64,000 bases of DNA from Heracleum sosnowskyi (GCA_030848705.1 CM061238.1:50507133-50571132), one strand, 5' to 3'; shown: positions 38,795-50,234, counted from the stretch's first letter. Numbers and translations are program-made. The notes: generated by a model not told the origin, from the letters alone.

Positions 38795-41700
38795 TGTAAC
38801 GCCCCCAAATCCCCTACAGGAATTCAGGTCGTCACATTCTCTCGCGGAATATTCGATCACCTGCTTACAATATAATCTACAACAATAATCATAATAAACT
38901 CCATAATCTACTCCACGGGTTATAGTCTTAGAACAAGTACTTAATAATCCAAAAGTTATTACATCACAAATTCTCTTCCCAGAATCTCTGAAATATTATT
39001 ACAACTTCATAATACTAGATAATAAAACATTAAACAACTTCTTCCCAGCTCGCACCCTTCTCATATACTATAAGGCTAATGCGCTGGATCAATAGCCTTT
39101 CCCCTTCCCTTTATCACGGTTCGCCGCACTAATGCCAGCTCTGGGTGCCGCTGTTTAATAATATTTAAATAGCAAGAATGAGCAAACAGAATGCCCAACA
39201 AGTATATAGACACCATATGAAGCAACAACAACTCGCTTAAAAAAATATGTTTGTACCACTTATATAAATATATACTTTTGAAAAGAGATTAACTCGGAAA
39301 TTCTTATCAATCTCAGAATACTACTCTTATAATAGAATAAATAGATCTCAATAACTTCTCCATACTACTCGAATATAATCCAATAACTTCTTGGAACTAC
39401 TCAATTGATTTGAATGAATATAAATTAACAACTGCTCAAATCAACACCGTAGTTAACAGAACCACAAAGGCATCGGTTAACAGTTAGGATATCGATGATT
39501 GGACTTCTTCTCAAACGCCTACTCAAGTAATGGATTGATCAGTCCATTGTCACTACTCGTTTACTATCGATAGAAGGATGAGCCGACGTCTCGAACACAC
39601 CCCAAATACTACTCAGTGGGCCGGTGCGTTACTCTGGTCACTTTTGCCATCTTTTAGTCCAGAATATAAGGTGTCGGAATCTTCGCTCACCTTCAACAAT
39701 AAATCTCTTAGGCATCACGGTAAAAATAACACGTGCACCTTTATTTACTTCTCAATAAAATACTACTCCAATATCGTTCAGAAACAATGAACGATAAACA
39801 CCTCCAATAATTTAGTTTTCCCTTTGAATGAGTAGAGGAAATAAATATGAAAACTGTTCTGATCATGGATTTGAAATGAGATGACCCATATCAGTATTCT
39901 CAACTTACTATGTATAATCAACTCCACTTATATATATATATATATCAATTAATATATAGTATGAAGATATTATTTAATATATCTCTATCACCTTCTCGGC
40001 GAGTACGAATAAAGTATCTCGATAGATGTTCCAACAATATGGACCAACTCATGAAATAAATTTTATAATATCCGGATAACAAGGTCAATAATAATATATA
40101 TGCATTTCAAATTGCATGAATAAAATCCAGTATAAACTACTAGATGGAATATTTGCATTTATATTTATCAAAACTTAAATAGCATACTTATGCATTTAAA
40201 AATATATAAATACTCTGAACAATAGAGTATGAACTAGTAAACTTGTCTGGTACTCTGGATGTAGTAGGGGCTCGTAGCGGGGTCCGACAATCTAAACAAG
40301 GTCAAGAAAACACGCGATTAATCCCCTATACGATCCACTTATAACTCAATGCTTAAACACTTAAGCCAATCACAAACAAGGCACTAAGGGTCCCTCTAGA
40401 CTCATACTAAGTCCATGTTAATCGACAAACACTTAAGTCATAAGTTTATTCCAAACTCGTTCCTCAAATTCATACTTAACGTAGGATATTCTATACATCT
40501 TACTAACCATTTATAACCTTGTTCTTTACACCAACATGTTGCCTTGATAATTCTTAACAAGTTTCGTGTTTTAATCGACTCGAAATTCCTCTTTTAACTT
40601 AACAAAAACGGATGGTCGAAACAGTACCTCTAGAGTTGACTTTCCTGAACATTACTATTCTGCGACTCGCACTCCAACACTTTTAATAAATCACTGAAAA
40701 CATTTTTAAATACGAAACCACTTCTAAAATCATCTTTGGTATTTTTAATATTTATCATAAAAGTTCCGATTCGAAAACACGAGTCTAGATAGGTGAAATG
40801 TATATTTGAAGTTGAGTCAACTGCGGATTTTTACTATTTGCATCACTTTTACTAAAACGTTCATAACTCGATAACCGTTAACTCAAATGACGCACCGTTT
40901 TCGCGTACACGATCTAGAGAATGTCTAGAAGGTTATCAACTCAAGATTGGGCTCTGGTCAAAGGACTCATTTTTCTGATTTTACAAAACAGGGCAGGGGG
41001 TTTGCAAAGAGTAGTGTCATCTCCTTAAAGGGCTTTTCCACTTGCGCAACCTCGGCTTACGCATTTTATAATATTGAAAAATAATCTTTTCCACTCGAAA
41101 CCTTCGCACACATCTTGATAACTGACCTTAGCATGTTACCACAAAATTTCATATTTTAGAACAACTCTTAAGGGTCTCAAACATAGTCACAAAGTTGATG
41201 TGTTTCTACGATTTCATTACTCGAACAATTTTTACTAAAACGACCATAACTCAAAAACCATAAACTCTTTTGACATGATTCTTGCGGAAAAATAAACTAG
41301 AAAATAATATCGACACCACCATATGCAGTGGTTACTCCTTAAACAAAGTGAAGGTCTCGGTTTGATACTGTCTTTAAGGGTTAACAAAATTTCGTCATTA
41401 CGACGGCTATAAATCGAACATTCCAAATTCGTACATGCCTCAAGCATAACATCAAAGCAACTCATGGTTTAACAACATCAATTACTATTGTAAAGAGGCT
41501 CTAAGGCCAGTGTTAAGGTCCCATGACCACCACACAACATATACACAACAAACAAATTTGAATCAACGACTAAAACACTAATCAAGAACTCATCTTGTAA
41601 ACAACTTAAGATCTCATCAAAAACTCTATAAAACTCAAAGGTGGTTCAAAGATTTTACCTTGATTGATGCTCTACCAACACTAACAAGTGCTCACAATCA

Positions 41701-42829
41701 CTCAACAAGCCTTAGATACTCCTTACAAAGCTTAAACCTTAAGATCCAATCAAGAAAACAAGTTAATAAAATTTCGGAGTTACTATTCATCATCACTTTG
41801 TAAGATCCATATAAAATCGAAAAATAAGATTTTAGTTCTCAACGTTTTACCACACCTTCTACTCTTCAAGGGCTTTCGTTTGAGTCCTATCTCATCACCA
41901 GGGGATGCTTGAAGCTCGACTTATTGGCTTTCTAAGGTGAGAGTGGTCAAAACTGGGAAAGGCTGGACAGTTTCGGTTCTCCGACTTGGGGAAGGGATTT
42001 GACTAGGCTACACTCCTTTGTTGGCCATGAAATTTTATACGTGTGTTCTCCATACAATGATGGAACTATGGTTAAAATATCGTGATTTATGAATGGATAT
42101 AAGTGGAGATATGAATTTTGCTTTGGATCTGGTTTCTGCTGAACAGTTTTGGAGAGTTTGTGTTTTGCTTGCTCTTGTTTTCTTTTTCTCTTTGTTTTTT
42201 TGATTTGTTTCCTTGGAATAATGCAAGATTGCTGATTGTTTGTGTGATAAGTGTTAGTGGAGAGTGAGATCATGCCTTACATCATTCTAAGGACACATGT
42301 GAACACCTTGACTAAGCTTGGTGTCTTCAATGGTATGGTGGCTAGCTTCACAATCCAACACATGTCCCTTCCTTTAGTGTGTTTAAGAAGCTAGTGGATG
42401 GTTTAATACTTGTATCACTTTCTCGTTTAATCACAATTCGCTACGTATTTTCTATACCGCTCAATTTCGTCACAATCTCCGATTAACCTCTAAATCGTTC
42501 CGTTGCTCAGGGTTTTCGGTGTACATTCTCAATATGATAATCTCTTGATTAAATATTTAAAAACTCTAACTCATTAACTCCTCGAGTACTTATAAGGTTA
42601 TCGTACTCTTCGATAGCTTGATTAACTCAAGTCACAATAAAATAAGAATCGTCGAATTCCGTCCTCGTTTGCATTCACTTATTCTACTCACACAACACGA
42701 ATACAATCTCGAAATATAAATCTTCCATCTTCTATATAAGGTGGTTGAAAAGAAAAAAAAAATTACACAATATAACAAAAGTCACTATTTATAATATTAA
42801 ATAATATAAGATAATCCAGGTGTGTTATA
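38795..42829 (-). repeat. LTR 3 of array B
   Basis: It starts TGTAACGCCCCCAAATCCCC and ends GTGTGTTATA, next to the ATATT duplication at 42830-42834. Confidence 0.88.
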
Positions 42830-42834
42830 ATATT

Positions 42835-45012
42835 TTAGTGAAAATTTATTTCAAAATAAATTTTAATTGTTATTATGTGAATTGAATCTGCCACTCTCTC
42901 CGTTACCTGAATCAGTACCAATACTACGTTTTTGTTATAAAGTCGTACAACCCGATTTTTTTACTATTTTTCCCTAACACTATAATGATTATTTATTAAC
43001 ATCCGTACGGTTAGTTCAAATTTTTGCTTTCACGATATGATATACTTACAATTCTTTTTTGAACTACATCCCCACTCGACTTGTACTTGCGCCCTGACTT
43101 GCGCATACGAATTTTTAAATAGATTCTAGCATTTGATGGGGAGGTAAGATCTGGGTTTTTGTTTTTCTAGCATGTATAGGAAAATAACATTGATAAGGTT
43201 ATAAGCATCAAACATAAAACATTAAGAAGAAGAAATCATTAAAAAATGTTTATTGAATCTGTCACGCTCTTCGTTACCTGAATCAGTACTATTACTATTT
43301 TTGGTTATAATGTTGTGCAACCCAACCTTTCCATTTTTTGATTATTTTTCCCAACACTAAAATGAGTATTTATTATCATCCGTACGGTTGGATCATCAAA
43401 TAAAACATTTTAAAAAATTAAATAGCTCAGGGTTCTAAACCCTAAAACCTAAACCCTTATGTGGGGCCCACATGTACTTTAAAAGTTTATACTTTAATAA
43501 CATATGTGGGGCCCACACATGTGGGGTAAACATCTACTTTAAAAGTTTCTACTTTAATATCATATGTGGGGTCCACATGCGAGGCCCACATGTGTGGGGC
43601 CCACTTTTGTGGGGCCCACATGTGGGGGCCCACTTCTACTTTTACCACACATGTGTGGGGACCCACTTCTACTTTTACTCTTTTAATTTTAATAATTTGT
43701 AGACTTTCACTTTTAATTCTGTATCCTTCTTATCTCTCTCAGTCACGACTCTATATATATATATCTCCCTCTCACACACACACATTCTTAACACTTTCGA
43801 AAATTAAAACCAATGTTCTACATGATTTAATTATTTTAACCCGTAGTATAGGTAGTCAAAATGAACCTCTCTCGAAGCTCCACACAACTACACCCATTGT
43901 GTTGAGTTTCGAAGAATTCGAAAAATTGGGGCTTTCATTGTGGTTGTAATTGTGGTCGATTTTGATGTTTAATTAAGGTTGTAATTGTGTTAGATTCGTT
44001 AGTGGGTTGTAATTGTGTTAGATTAGGGTCCGAAATCGAGTTTAATTAAAGTTTGAATTTTGGTATAGTTTTGTATTTTGGGTATAGTTTTGATCGAAAA
44101 TGTTTTGGGTATAGTTTGTTTAATGATTTTGGGTATTTTTGAATAGTTTCTGATTTGGTTCTCCGGAGTTGTTTTGGTTTTTGTGAAGTTTTGTGAATTT
44201 TGTGAAGTTTTGATTTTTTTGTAATTTTCTGAAGTTTTTATTGTTGAAATATTGGAGTTGTTGGATCCGTTTGGTTGATTAGTTTTTGGTGATTGAAAAA
44301 TAGTAAAATGGATTGAGTTTGGGCAGTGGGGAAGCTGCCGGATTCCGGGAAATGGCGCCGGAATCTGGAAATTATCACCGGATTTTTCCAGATTCCGACC
44401 ATATTCAAAGGATTTCCGGCAGCTGTTCTTGGTACATTTTTTTGATCCATTTCTCCTCTGATACCATTTTTAAAAACTGTTTTTAGATTTTATATTTGAA
44501 AATCCTTTTATGTAATTTACAAAATTCGTTTAATTAATTATTAAGTTGAATTAATTATTAATTTTTCTTAATTAATAAGCTAATTAGTTAATCAATCGAT
44601 TAATCTAGTCATTAGTTGATTAATTATTAATCGAGTTTAATTAATTTTTATTTAACTTAATCATTTCGTTTTGATTTAAAATCCGAATTTCAATAACTAT
44701 TGTAACACTTTTAAACGTAACAGTGTCATTTCTAACGTAACACATTTCTGCCAGGCCCACTTTTGTGGGGTCCACCAGTGGGGTCCACGTGATTTGAAAA
44801 ATTTAAATATAAATAAATAAATAACTACTGTAATAGTTTTGTATTGTAACACTGTTGTGTAACACCATCACTCCCAGATATTGTAAAACTTTTATTACTA
44901 ATGTAACACGAATTGAGAAATGTTTCAATAGTCCAAAATTTGCTAGCTATTGTAACAGTTTTTATGTAACGCTTTTCAAAAAGTGTTTCAATATCCCACT
45001 TATGGCGTAGTG
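42835..45012. repeat. CACTA-1 right terminal region: duplicated transposase exon, motif arrays, inverted repeat
   Basis: No intact gene is seen. Direct repeats of about 130-140 bp (42881-43012 and 43252-43391) flank a 220-bp copy (43011-43233) of the TnpA exon region at 21927-22149. A GTGGGGCCCAC array lies at 43455-43680 and 44750-44795. A TATA-like run (43752-43765) is followed by CT-rich leader-like sequence. TGTAACAC and TATTGTAAC motifs fill 44700-44990, and the 18-bp inverted repeat ends at 45012. Confidence 0.65.
44238..44466 (-). other. Relic of a retrotransposon leader (primer-site-like sequence and short ORF)
   Basis: On the minus strand TGGTATCAGAGG (44455-44466) resembles a tRNA-Met primer site. 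It is followed four bases later by an ATG (44450) opening a 70-codon stretch beginning MDQKNVPRTAAGNPLN. No LTR or gag was seen, and the ORF has no recognised domain. It may be a captured fragment. Confidence 0.3.
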
Positions 45013-45015
45013 TCC

Positions 45016-45290
45016 ATCTTCAGAGTATCAAATGTGATACTCCTTACCCAGTAGAACGTTTGGAGTGATACTCCAGTACCAGTGGAGTATCCGACGTTCA
45101 AATACTCCATCCGACCTGATATTCCACTATCAATGGAGTATCATACTCCAATATCAGTGGAGTATCCGACGTGATACTCCACTATCAGTGGAGTATTCGA
45201 CCTGATACTCCACCACTGGTGGAGTATAACCTTGATACTCATTTGGAAGTGGCGTATCATCCTAATACTCCAGTACATGTGGACTATCTC
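45016..45290. repeat. Tandem array of palindromic units (GATACTCCA...TGGAGTATC)
   Basis: About seven to eight imperfect units of roughly 30 bases follow each other. Each is a near-palindrome such as ATACTCCACTATCAGTGGAG followed by TAT, with spacers like CCGACGTG. The CACTA element inserted at the left edge. Joining ACATACTCC (to 3486) with ATCTTCAGAGTAT (after 45015) restores another unit. Confidence 0.75.
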
Positions 45291-47520
45291 GTGGGTATTT
45301 AAGGCTATATTTACTCAATATTGGTGTTTTGGGTATGTTTTGCTGAAAAATAGGTATTTTGGGCTTTCACCCTCGAAAATATGTGAATTTTATTGGATAT
45401 AATAAAATGGTGGATTTTTATGTATTTGCTAGTGTATTTTATATTTTCTGAAATCCTGTTAAAATTTAAGAGATTTTGAAAGATTTTACAAAAACTCGTC
45501 ATAAATCAACGAGACTTAAAATCAACAACAATTTTATGAAATTCATGAATTATTATTAATCCATTAAAATCTAAATAAAATTTAAATGCACACCTGGAGG
45601 GGGTGAATAGGTGTAAATGACTAACTATGGTCAATTTTAAATATTATCGATAAACAACTTACTGAATTCAATTTGAACAGTGACAGGTTCGACCCCTAAT
45701 CCCCTATGATGTACGTCCTGGTCCCTTATTAACTTGGTAAGAGAATATATTATTGATCAACGAAAAAAACCAATTACTAGATACAATAATATATCTCCCT
45801 TTTACACCCAGTTGCTGAAAACGGCTTGCTGAAACAGTCTGTTTCCCTTGAGTAAATAGCTCAGTTGAACTCCAAAGTCTCTCTAACAAGCTTGCTCCAT
45901 TGAACACTGAATTCCTCGAGCCCCACCCACTGAATTCCTTAGTTCTTTGAACAACCTGCTTTCTAGAACAATGAGTTCCCTAGAACACTATACTCCACGA
46001 TCACCAAGATCCCTTTGCCACTAATTCAGCAACTAGTCTTTACAATATGAACAATACAAATTTGCAATAAAGAGTTTACAACTCAAACTATGGATTCTCT
46101 AATATATCTCACGTATATAATATATTAAAAGCTCGATAGAATCTTTAAGAATATAGCAATGAAAGTTCTGAGTTGAATGTGTTCTTGTTGCACTTGGTTC
46201 TCTAAAAAACGAAATTAGCACAAAAAAATGTATTTAAACTTATACAATCAACGTTCAAAAATTAAGGCAACAATTTTGCAACGGATAGAATCCAATTCTC
46301 AAGTTCAAATTTGTTATAATTGTGTTTAACGTTAATGTATACGTTATCCAGAAGAAGAATGAAGAGTAAAACGTACACAAACCATTTTTTCTGAAAATAT
46401 GGAGATAAAAACGTATAGGAGAGTTTTGAATAAAAGATAGAGTTTGACTAGAAACCAACTCCTATATTTTAGGAAAACAATTTACTAAGAGTTTTGAAAA
46501 ACGTATAGGAGAGTTTTGCTTGAGAGCACCAATATATTTAGTATACGTATTATATATTGTAGAGTCCTTACAAAACATCTAAAAGATGTTCTTGAAAAAT
46601 CTCCACGTTTTTAGCACTTTCGCTTATCTTCTGGTAATTCTGGACATACGACTTTGGCTTGCTATTTGTGAAATTCCTGAAAGTAGTTGGCTTGCCAAAT
46701 TGACATAATCCAGTACCATGAGTGCGAGTTCTGTTTAAATGTACTGAATGCTGCAAAACAAAGTTAGTTCAATACAGAGGAGCATGTTGCTTTATACCTA
46801 TAAACACTAACAACTTGCCGAAATTGTGATCATCAAAATCCATAGAGTTTCATAAAATACTTCCCAAGATATAAAATACACTAGTAAATCCTTCAAAATC
46901 CTACATTTTTTATATCCAACAAAATTTGTACCAAGATTTCAATAAACTTTTTAAAATTCAAATGGAATACAACCAAATTTTAATGAATTTTTAAAAATTC
47001 TAATCGAATACACCCAAAATTTTAATAAATTTTTTAAGATCACCCAAATCGATACTTAGTTAGAAAAATATCAAATATCTTTAAATCATTGCATACTTAT
47101 ATATTACTATATTTTAAAAAGTATGTATAAAAAATTATGTGACATTTAAGTAAAAAATATATCTGAATATAAATCAATACTTTACTAAATATGTATTTTA
47201 AAGATAAGATATTTATGAGGAAATCATTACATACGCATACTTGTTTATTTTACTTTTTTCTGAAAGCTGCATTTTAAAAACCGCCCAAATATAAAGAATA
47301 ATGGTATCGTATAAAAGTTGATCTATGCTATCTGATAAAATCTTAAAACAATAATATGATATCATGTAGGATTGATATAATATATGTAAAAACAGTTGCA
47401 TATTACTAATATTGTAGTGCATATAATCGGGATATTAATATATTTGAAAAATCTATATATCAAGGATATAATATCGTGTAAAAATCATATTACTTATGAA
47501 TTTTTTCATATCATTTCTTA
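45291..47520. other. AT-rich sequence without a supported gene
   Basis: Only short open stretches occur. Positions 45590-45615 read GCACACCTGGAGGGGGTGAATAGG, whose complement (CCTATTCACCCCCTCC) resembles the tail of some plant Copia LTRs. The other LTR end could not be placed. 46840-47500 is plain AT-rich DNA. Confidence 0.4.
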
Positions 47521-47533
47521 AATGATATCCACC

Positions 47534-47557
47534 CATGCATGCACAACTATAAATATA
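47534..47557 (+). promoter_or_regulatory. RY motif and TATA box upstream of the HD-ZIP IV gene
   Basis: CATGCATG (47534-47541) is the RY element bound by B3 regulators of seed programmes. TATAAATAT (47549-47557) follows after seven bases. The ATG is at 47598, about 40 bases beyond the TATA box, so the leader would be very short. Function is inferred from motif match only. Confidence 0.55.
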
Positions 47558-47597
47558 GAGCTGGTCAAGTTAGTAGTGCACAATTAAACTTGCAAAC

Positions 47598-48447
47598 ATG
47601 GATGGAGGTATAGATGGAGTTGGTGGCTCGGGCGATACTTCCCACAGTTCTGGTAGAACTAAACATAGCCATAGAAACACTGCTGAACAGAATCAAAGGC
47701 TTGAAAGGTATTAACAACCTTTGGGAAAGTTACAAATTTAATATTAGATTATAAAGAGGTATATATATTTCACTGAATTTTTTATTAATTTTTAATGTTT
47801 TTTATTGAAGGATGTTCAATGAATGCACTCATCCAGATGAGGATCAGAAAACGCAGTTGAGTAGAGAGTTGGGCTTATCTACTCGACAGATTCAGTTTTG
47901 GTTTCAAAACAAGAGAACGCAACTCAAGGTTCTTCTACAAATATTTATTCACTTCGTAGCTTCTTTCCTTTCTGGTTTAGTGCTGATTGCATTAATGTTT
48001 TAGGCACAACAAGCAAAAGTAGACACCTTTGCTCTACGTGCTGAGAACGATAGGATTCGACTTGAAAATAATGCCATGAAAGAAGCCCTTGAACATAAGT
48101 TGTGCCGATCTTGTAAGGGCCCTCCTACTTGCATCAACAAGCACAAATTGCTCGTAGAGAATGCTCTTTTAAAAGAAGAGGTTTGTATTATTAAAGTTGT
48201 GATCTTTTCGGTGGATTTTATGCAATGTCATCTAAAGCTGAACCTAAAAAATGAGATTAAATAGTGTTTTTATTTATTTCATAATTGTTTGACTGAATGT
48301 ATATATGATTATCATGGAAGGACAATTTGACTCGGGTACAATTTATAATTGCAGCTTTATAGAATTTCAAGTGAGATTGTGAACTCTAAAGGGATGCCTA
48401 CAGGAAGTATTTTTGAAGTCTCGAATTTAAATAATTCTACTATATAG
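47598..48447 (+). CDS. Truncated HD-ZIP class IV homeobox gene (four exons, no START domain)
   Basis: Exons 47598-47707, 47811-47928, 48004-48180 and 48355-48447 join with GT-AG introns into a 165-residue frame. Residues about 19-78 form a homeodomain ending STRQIQFWFQNKRTQLK. The plant class IV zipper-loop-zipper follows (LRAENDRIRLENNAMKEAL), with its CxxC loop (CRSCKGPP) and second zipper half (HKLLVENALLKEE). Such factors bind DNA as dimers in the nucleus and control epidermal or, for FWA-like members, endosperm genes. The family is usually 650-800 residues with a START domain; here a TAG (48445-48447) ends it soon after the zipper. The NKR in helix 3 is as in FWA-like members. It could be a pseudogene or a short dominant-negative protein. 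Confidence 0.75.
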
Positions 48448-48472
48448 GAAGCAACAATCAAGCAGTGTTGGT

Positions 48473-48878
48473 ATGAACAGAGGTTCCAACATGAAAGATC
48501 GTAAGAGCTCTATAAGAAGGGCTACAAACCAGTCTGAGGGTTTTCCAATTGAGTTTGGGAAGGAACAACGTATTACAATATCGGACTCTTATGACCCTAG
48601 CTCTTTGCAGGATACTTCAAATGCTAAGATGCAGGTTGGTAATGAGGCAGAGTCATCTATGTATATCAGGTACACAAGGAGTAAGACAAAAGCAAAGCAA
48701 GGATGCATTTCATATTGTCGTGATAAAAGGACCTAGAGTTGTTGTCTTCGTTCTGCCGGTAGCCTCTGACCATGACAAGCCATTTAAATGGCATCTAAAC
48801 TATGAGCTAAGAATGAAAAAAATGGAGGATGAAGCTGGAAATAGTGTAGGCATCAACAAGACCAAGATGGATGACTAG
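48473..48878 (+). pseudogene. Coding-like remnant downstream of the HD-ZIP IV frame
   Basis: Two overlapping open stretches in different frames (48473-48736 and 48549-48878) follow the TAG. Neither shows START-domain residues. The end of the second (KPFKWHLNYELRMKKMEDEAG) is charged and looks helical. It could be a last exon in a changed frame, or unrelated sequence. I do not recognise it. Confidence 0.25.
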
Positions 48879-49143
48879 ACTTGTTTAGTTATATTCCTAG
48901 TTTTGTTTCTACCCAGAACTTTTATGCTGTTTTGTAAGCTCTTAGGAGCGGAATTCTCATGAACTTCACTCTATGTTTACATGTTTACATAGAGTATGGG
49001 TTAGTCTCATTAGGGGCTAGCTTCATTTTTTTTTATATAAAATCATGCAAATTAGAGAAAAAAAAAGATTTAGACAACGAGATAAACTAAATCAGATAAC
49101 ACATTTTAGACAATGATTTTCAGAAAAAGCTATTGTCCCAATT
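48879..49143. other. Spacer between the HD-ZIP IV locus and Copia element 2
   Basis: Nothing coding is seen. An imperfect direct repeat (ATGTTTACATGTTTACATAG) lies near 48973. Confidence 0.4.
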
Positions 49144-50234
49144 TGTTATTCCCAGACAATGAACCAAGATTGTAGGGGGGTCGAATACAATCTTTAAAAA
49201 TTCTTTAGTTCTTGACAGAAGAGATATGAAAGTAAATTTAAGAACAGAAAAGCAAACAAATAAAACTAGCACAAGAATTGAAAATTCAGGTGGATTGATT
49301 GATCCACCTGAGAGATTTTTATTAGAAGGAATCTTTGTGATGTTTATGAATAAACACACAGCTGCATACACAGTATTCTAGCTTCAGCAATTTACAAAGG
49401 ATATTGCTTTGAGCTCTCTAAATTGCCTAACTGATTTCTTGAGTTCTAGAATAATGCTACACTTGGTTATATATCGCAAGTTTACAAGATATTTCGAAAA
49501 ACTAATAATACAAAAAGTAACTCTATCCAAAATCCTTGTTTCTCCATTCTGAGTAGTGGTCCATGTGTTCGTAGCTTGCCCTTCTTGGCTAATAGTCTTT
49601 TATGGAAATGCTACTTTTGACCAGACAAAACAGAATGCTTCTTCTTCTCGTGCGTTTACCAGAAATGCTGGTTTCCATGCTCTGTGAAATCTGTCAACCC
49701 CTATGCTCTGTCTGAACTATCCTTTTCACAAAGTACAGAGTGTATCCGTAGAAGCCATTTGAGTTGTATCCGTTGAGAGTATCTTGATCACATCCGTAGA
49801 AGGCTAGTACGGCTATCCATAGACAGTACTTTGTTCACATCTGTAGAAGGCTAATGTTGCTATCCGTAGACAATCAATTTCACTTATGTAAAATTAGAAG
49901 GCATAGACTATTTACAATTAGCCTCCCTATTCTACATATCCATTAACAGTCAACATGACTTATTCAGCCTAAAAACTAATACTCCAACTTTTACATCAGG
50001 ATTACAAATCAGGATTACACATCAGGACTGCACATCAGGATTATACATCAGGATTGCATCTTAGAATTGTACATCAGGATTACACAAGCATGTTACATTC
50101 AGTCTTATCCGTAGATAAGTTAACCTTCTACGGATACTGCAAATGCATGCTATCCGTTAAAGGCTACATTTTTACTTATACAAATTTCACTAAGTTAGTC
50201 TAGTTATCATCAAGAAACAACATAGTTCCTAACA
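49144..50234 (-). repeat. 3' LTR of Copia element 2 (1.09 kb)
   Basis: On the minus strand it runs from TGTTAGGAACTATG (ending at 50234) to GGGAATAACA (at 49144) and follows a purine tract GGGGGAGAT. It holds about six copies of ACATCAGGATT-type units (49995-50090) and several TATCCGTAGA-type units (49745-49880, 50108-50160). The inner boundary is well supported by the purine tract. The outer one rests on the TG...CA rule. Confidence 0.65.

Larger units (their letters stand above)
27043..42829 (-). mobile_element. Tandem gag-only Gypsy-type LTR element (B): three LTRs, two interiors
   Basis: Three near-identical 4.0-kb LTRs alternate with two 1.85-kb interiors. Each interior has a primer-binding site, a gag and a purine tract, all on the minus strand. 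The outermost flanks are ATATT on both sides (27038-27042 and 42830-42834), so the whole array stands on a single insertion. No protease, RT or integrase is present, which matches the TR-GAG class of non-autonomous plant elements. The repeat period is 5862 and 5890 bases. Unequal recombination between LTRs after insertion is the simplest origin. Confidence 0.85.
3487..45012 (-). mobile_element. CACTA (En/Spm) transposon, about 7.9 kb, inflated by nested insertions
   Basis: The left end reads CACTACGCCATAAGTGGG. The right end, reverse complemented from 45012, is identical over those 18 bases and similar beyond. The 3 bases outside each end are TCC (3484-3486 and 45013-45015), the expected CACTA target-site duplication. 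Both subterminal zones carry TATTGTAAC/TGTAACAC-type repeats (3500-3710, 21690-21800, 44700-45000) and GTGGGGCCCAC arrays. Removing the two nested retroelements with their duplications leaves about 7.94 kb, a usual size for an autonomous CACTA. Transposase remnants lie on the minus strand in the expected order: TnpD-like at 25.6-25.9 kb, then TnpA-like at 21.8-24.4 kb. The genes are broken, so this copy is not autonomous. Confidence 0.8.

Noticed and set aside
43472..43949. Open stretches reading Gly-His-Thr-Cys repeats
   Set aside because: They are translations of the GTGGGGCCCAC array and leader-like sequence, not protein genes.
45590..46760. Possible Copia LTR on the minus strand
   Set aside because: Only the CCTATTCACCCCCTCC-like tail fits; no opposite end, target duplication or primer site was found.
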